Source of the DNA: Glandiceps talaboti
Taxonomy: Eukaryota; Hemichordata; Enteropneusta; Spengelidae
Reading direction: 5' to 3'
Assembly (NCBI RefSeq): GCF_964340395.1
Contig: NC_135569.1
Location: forward strand, 10,841,019-10,905,018
DNA length: 64,000 nt
Each line of letters begins with the position of its first letter. Position 1 is the first letter of the stretch. The notes beneath the pieces were generated by a model. It was not told the origin of the DNA. It ran no database searches and saw only the letters and a program-made list of their open reading frames with translations. Below are positions 61,910 through 64,000 of this stretch, in pieces. Both the position numbers and the translations under genes were made by a program.

Positions 61910-62125
61910 GCAATTTTCTTTCAAGCTTCTTCAACTAAAACTAGAGGTCATAGTTTGAAAATATATAAGGTCAGATCAAGGCTTGACATTCGCAAACATT
62001 TCTTTAGTCTCAGAGTCATTGATATTTGGAACAGTTTACCGGAGTCAGCTATTACTGCTTCATCAGTTAATCAGTTTAAGGCATTTGTTGATCACCACCT
62101 CAGAACAGTAAGGGGTCTTTAAAAG
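61910..62125 (+). mobile_element. LINE reverse-transcriptase C-terminus fragment
   Basis: A frame ending at 62122 encodes TRGHSLKIYKVRSRLDIRKH, FFSLRVIDIWNSLPES and a VNQFKAFVDHHL tail. This matches the post-RT C-terminus (RGH.LKL.K......R..FFS.RV...WN.LP..V..A.S...FK..LD) of non-LTR elements of the CR1/jockey group. It is a different family from the element at 25632. It lies in the receptor intron, in the opposite orientation to the gene. Confidence 0.85.
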
Positions 62126-62255
62126 CCCGATTGGCTTCCTACCCCAATAAATTCATGGTAAATTCATGGTAAATCATGTATGTATATTGTGTAAGTATAT
62201 TCATGCATGTGCTTGTATGTTTATGTCAGTCTGACTATCTCTGTGCGCAAAACGT

Positions 62256-62287
62256 TTGTTTGTTTGTTTGTTTGTTTGTTTGTTTGT
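62256..62287. repeat. (GTTT)n microsatellite
   Basis: About eight GTTT units. Confidence 0.95.
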
Positions 62288-62754
62288 CAGTGTCTAAACA
62301 TTCATTCATGTATTAAGCGTACCACAAAATACACATGAATAACAAAGTCCATGTTTCGCGTATGGATAACTCAGAAAGGTTCTTTTAAAAAATGTGTGTT
62401 CTTGAAACAAACACAACAGATGCCAAGAATTACTAGTTACATAATTTTACAAAATATAAACCAGAAATACGACAGACGAATACAACTAAAACGTGAATCT
62501 GTTGATACAAGAATGGCGTCTGATCAACAAATCGTATAAAATATAGCAGGCATGTGAATACATGTATCTGTGTTTTTGTATGCACTATATCCTTCTCAAG
62601 AAGCACTGTCACCTGACACTAAAAATCGAATTGTTATCATTTACTGTGGAAAACGGATTTACCACGACAGTTCAACGTGTAACGTTCTCGTTCTACTGCA
62701 TCACACCTCTAAGAATACTGCGCCCCCATGCGGCGATATTGTAACAATATATAC

Positions 62755-62880
62755 CTGGCGATAAGATGAGCTGCACTTCTTCTCGCCCTTTGTTGTTTTC
62801 TGCAACCAGAATGTATCGACCCAGTGCATCAGACTGTAGGTCACTTATTGTAAGGTATGTCATGACATAATTTTCATGAT
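62755..62880 (-). CDS. IL-1-receptor-type TIR protein, exon with second half of an Ig domain
   Basis: It encodes DHENYVMTYLTISDLQSDAL, then GRYILVAENNKGREEVQLIL and SP. LTISDLQ..D.GRY.L.AEN..G is the E-F-G strand signature of an I-set/IL-1R-type Ig domain; the Tyr is present, but the position before YILVAEN that often carries Cys has none (VAEN). The donor is G|GTATATAT and joins the transmembrane exon in frame (G+TC gives Val). The acceptor is either TTGCAGAG|AT (62880, phase 1, preferred by symmetry with the other exons) or TTGCAG|AG (62882). The first half of the domain must lie upstream, beyond or at the right edge. Confidence 0.8.
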
Positions 62881-63274
62881 CTCTGCAATGAGTAAATGTT
62901 ACAATTTATTAGCAGGACTGTCTTGGCTCACATTGTGTGTTCAATCACTCAAAGCCACCCACATTTATATAGTAAATAAAAAAGTACACCAGACCCTTGA
63001 GGGGATGGATTCTGAACGTCTAGGACTCGACGTCTCAGAACAGACAATGCAAAGTACAAGTGAGTACCGGGGACAAGCACGGTAGACTTGAACAAATGAA
63101 AACAAACAACTATTTGAACCTATTCCTTGGTCACATTGTTAATTTTCTTTTAGATTTAAACGACTTTAACCAAAGACACGGACTTCCAAAGTTGAACCAG
63201 TATAATTAATGAGGTTATATCATCACCCCCTGGCCATTTCTTTTGCGTTTCAGTTCTGTTGGTTGTCTGAGGTT

Positions 63275-63352
63275 TCTGAATGGCTATTTATAAAGTCCTT
63301 GGGCAAGATTTGGACCACTTTTGTACCCTAGTGAACCCAACTGCATGGATTG
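63275..63352 (+). mobile_element. SINE-body fragment
   Basis: GGGCAAGATTTGGACCACTT, TTGTACCCTAGTGAACCCAA and CTGCATGGATT parallel GTGCAAGATTTGAACCACAA, TTGTACCTCAGTCAACCCAG and CTGTATAACTGG of the SINE at 16791-17155. Confidence 0.5.
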
Positions 63353-63519
63353 TCAAAAGCTGATATATAGTCTCGTCCGGTTCCACTGATGTCCATATGT
63401 GGTAAGAGAATTTATATTGAAGCGCGCCCCCTGCGGTCGGAAGATGGGTATACAGGAGCACAATCATAGTTCAATTTTTTCCAAAACGAATTTAGCCATT
63501 GTATTGCCAATAGTACTGT

Positions 63520-63871
63520 AGTCTAGTTCCTATACAGTTACACCCCCACTCACATAATCTAGTTCACAAACAGTATTGTTACCATTTACACCTCCACTCA
63601 CACAGTCTAGTTCCTATACAGTATCGTTACCATTTACACCTCCACTCACATAGTCTAGTTCCTATACAGTATCGTTACCATTTACACCTCCACTCACATA
63701 GTCTAGTTCCTATACAGTATCGTTACCATTTACACCTCCATTCACATAGTCTAGTTCCTATACAGTATCGTTACCATTTACACCTCCACTCACATAGTCT
63801 AGTTCCTATACAGTATCGTTACCATTTACACCTCCATTCACATAGTCTAGTTCCTATACAGTATCGTTACC
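63520..63871. repeat. 48-bp minisatellite, about 7.5 units, second locus
   Basis: It has the same unit as 46474-47056 (AGTCTAGTTCCTATACAGTA, TCGTTACCATTTACACCTCC, ACTCACAT). The first unit is shortened and diverged. Units here are almost all the ACAGTATCG variant, so this array is more homogeneous than the first. Confidence 0.97.
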
Positions 63872-63985
63872 ACTCACGGTGGTTTAGTTAGAGACCATAT
63901 TGACATCCAGACTATAACAATGGCGACGTTGGATCTATTTTCCTCGTCTGTAAACAGACCATTTCGACACCTCATGATTCCTTAC

Positions 63986-64000
63986 CTTGTATCCTTTTGT
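63986..64000 (-). CDS. Possible 3' end of the preceding receptor exon (partial, edge)
   Basis: The last bases on the minus strand read ACAAAAGGATACAAG|GTAAGG, a good donor consensus at the expected place for the exon coding the first half of the Ig domain. In phase 1 the visible codons would be KRIQ before the split codon. Only about 15 nt are visible, so the frame and exon are unproven. Confidence 0.3.

Overview
This window is eukaryotic, animal genomic DNA. It is AT-rich and intron- and repeat-dominated, with no operons or bacterial-type genes. Short coding exons are bounded by GT/AG splice sites, and there are CR1/L2-like LINE relics with (ATT)n tails, tRNA-headed SINEs, several TIR/MITE families and many mini- and microsatellites. 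Frequent TACATGTA words, MITEs, meta-SINE-like tails and an Ig-TM-TIR receptor fit a marine invertebrate bilaterian such as a lancelet, mollusc or brachiopod. I cannot fix the phylum from the sequence.

Two genes are supported, both on the minus strand and arranged head to tail. The upstream one (59271 to beyond the right edge) is an interleukin-1-receptor-type protein. Its visible exons encode half of an Ig domain (62755-62880), a transmembrane helix with juxtamembrane segment (61415-61579) and a TIR domain split over two exons (60560-60697 and 59271-59632, ending in a stop). A donor at the right edge (63986) probably ends the preceding exon. The visible internal introns are phase 1 and the reading frame joins cleanly across them.

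Downstream, after about 5 kb of intergenic DNA, lies the start of a second gene. Exon 1 (53884-53971, with the ATG) and exon 2 (3148-3297) are separated by a 50.6-kb first intron. The joined 79-residue N-terminus resembles the N-terminal region of cGMP phosphodiesterase 9A. The rest of that gene lies beyond the left edge.

Nearly everything else is intron 1 of the PDE9A-like gene. It holds about ten separate minisatellites with 20- to 90-bp units, long microsatellites such as (CT)~142, at least four TIR element families, foldback elements, a truncated LINE with a readable target-site duplication, SINEs, and several dispersed repeat pairs. A decayed reading frame on the minus strand at about 9.85-10.34 kb is the only other protein-like signal of interest in the intron. 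Long reading frames over tandem repeats (12.5-13.4 kb, 8.1 kb, 17.5 kb, 34.5 kb, 61.7 kb) are artefacts of stop-free repeat units.

I found no clear novel multi-gene system. The most useful observations are the two gene models, the structural history of the repeats (LINE inside a duplicated unit, the same 48-bp satellite at two loci, a palindrome made of two MITE ends) and the decayed membrane-protein-like frame.
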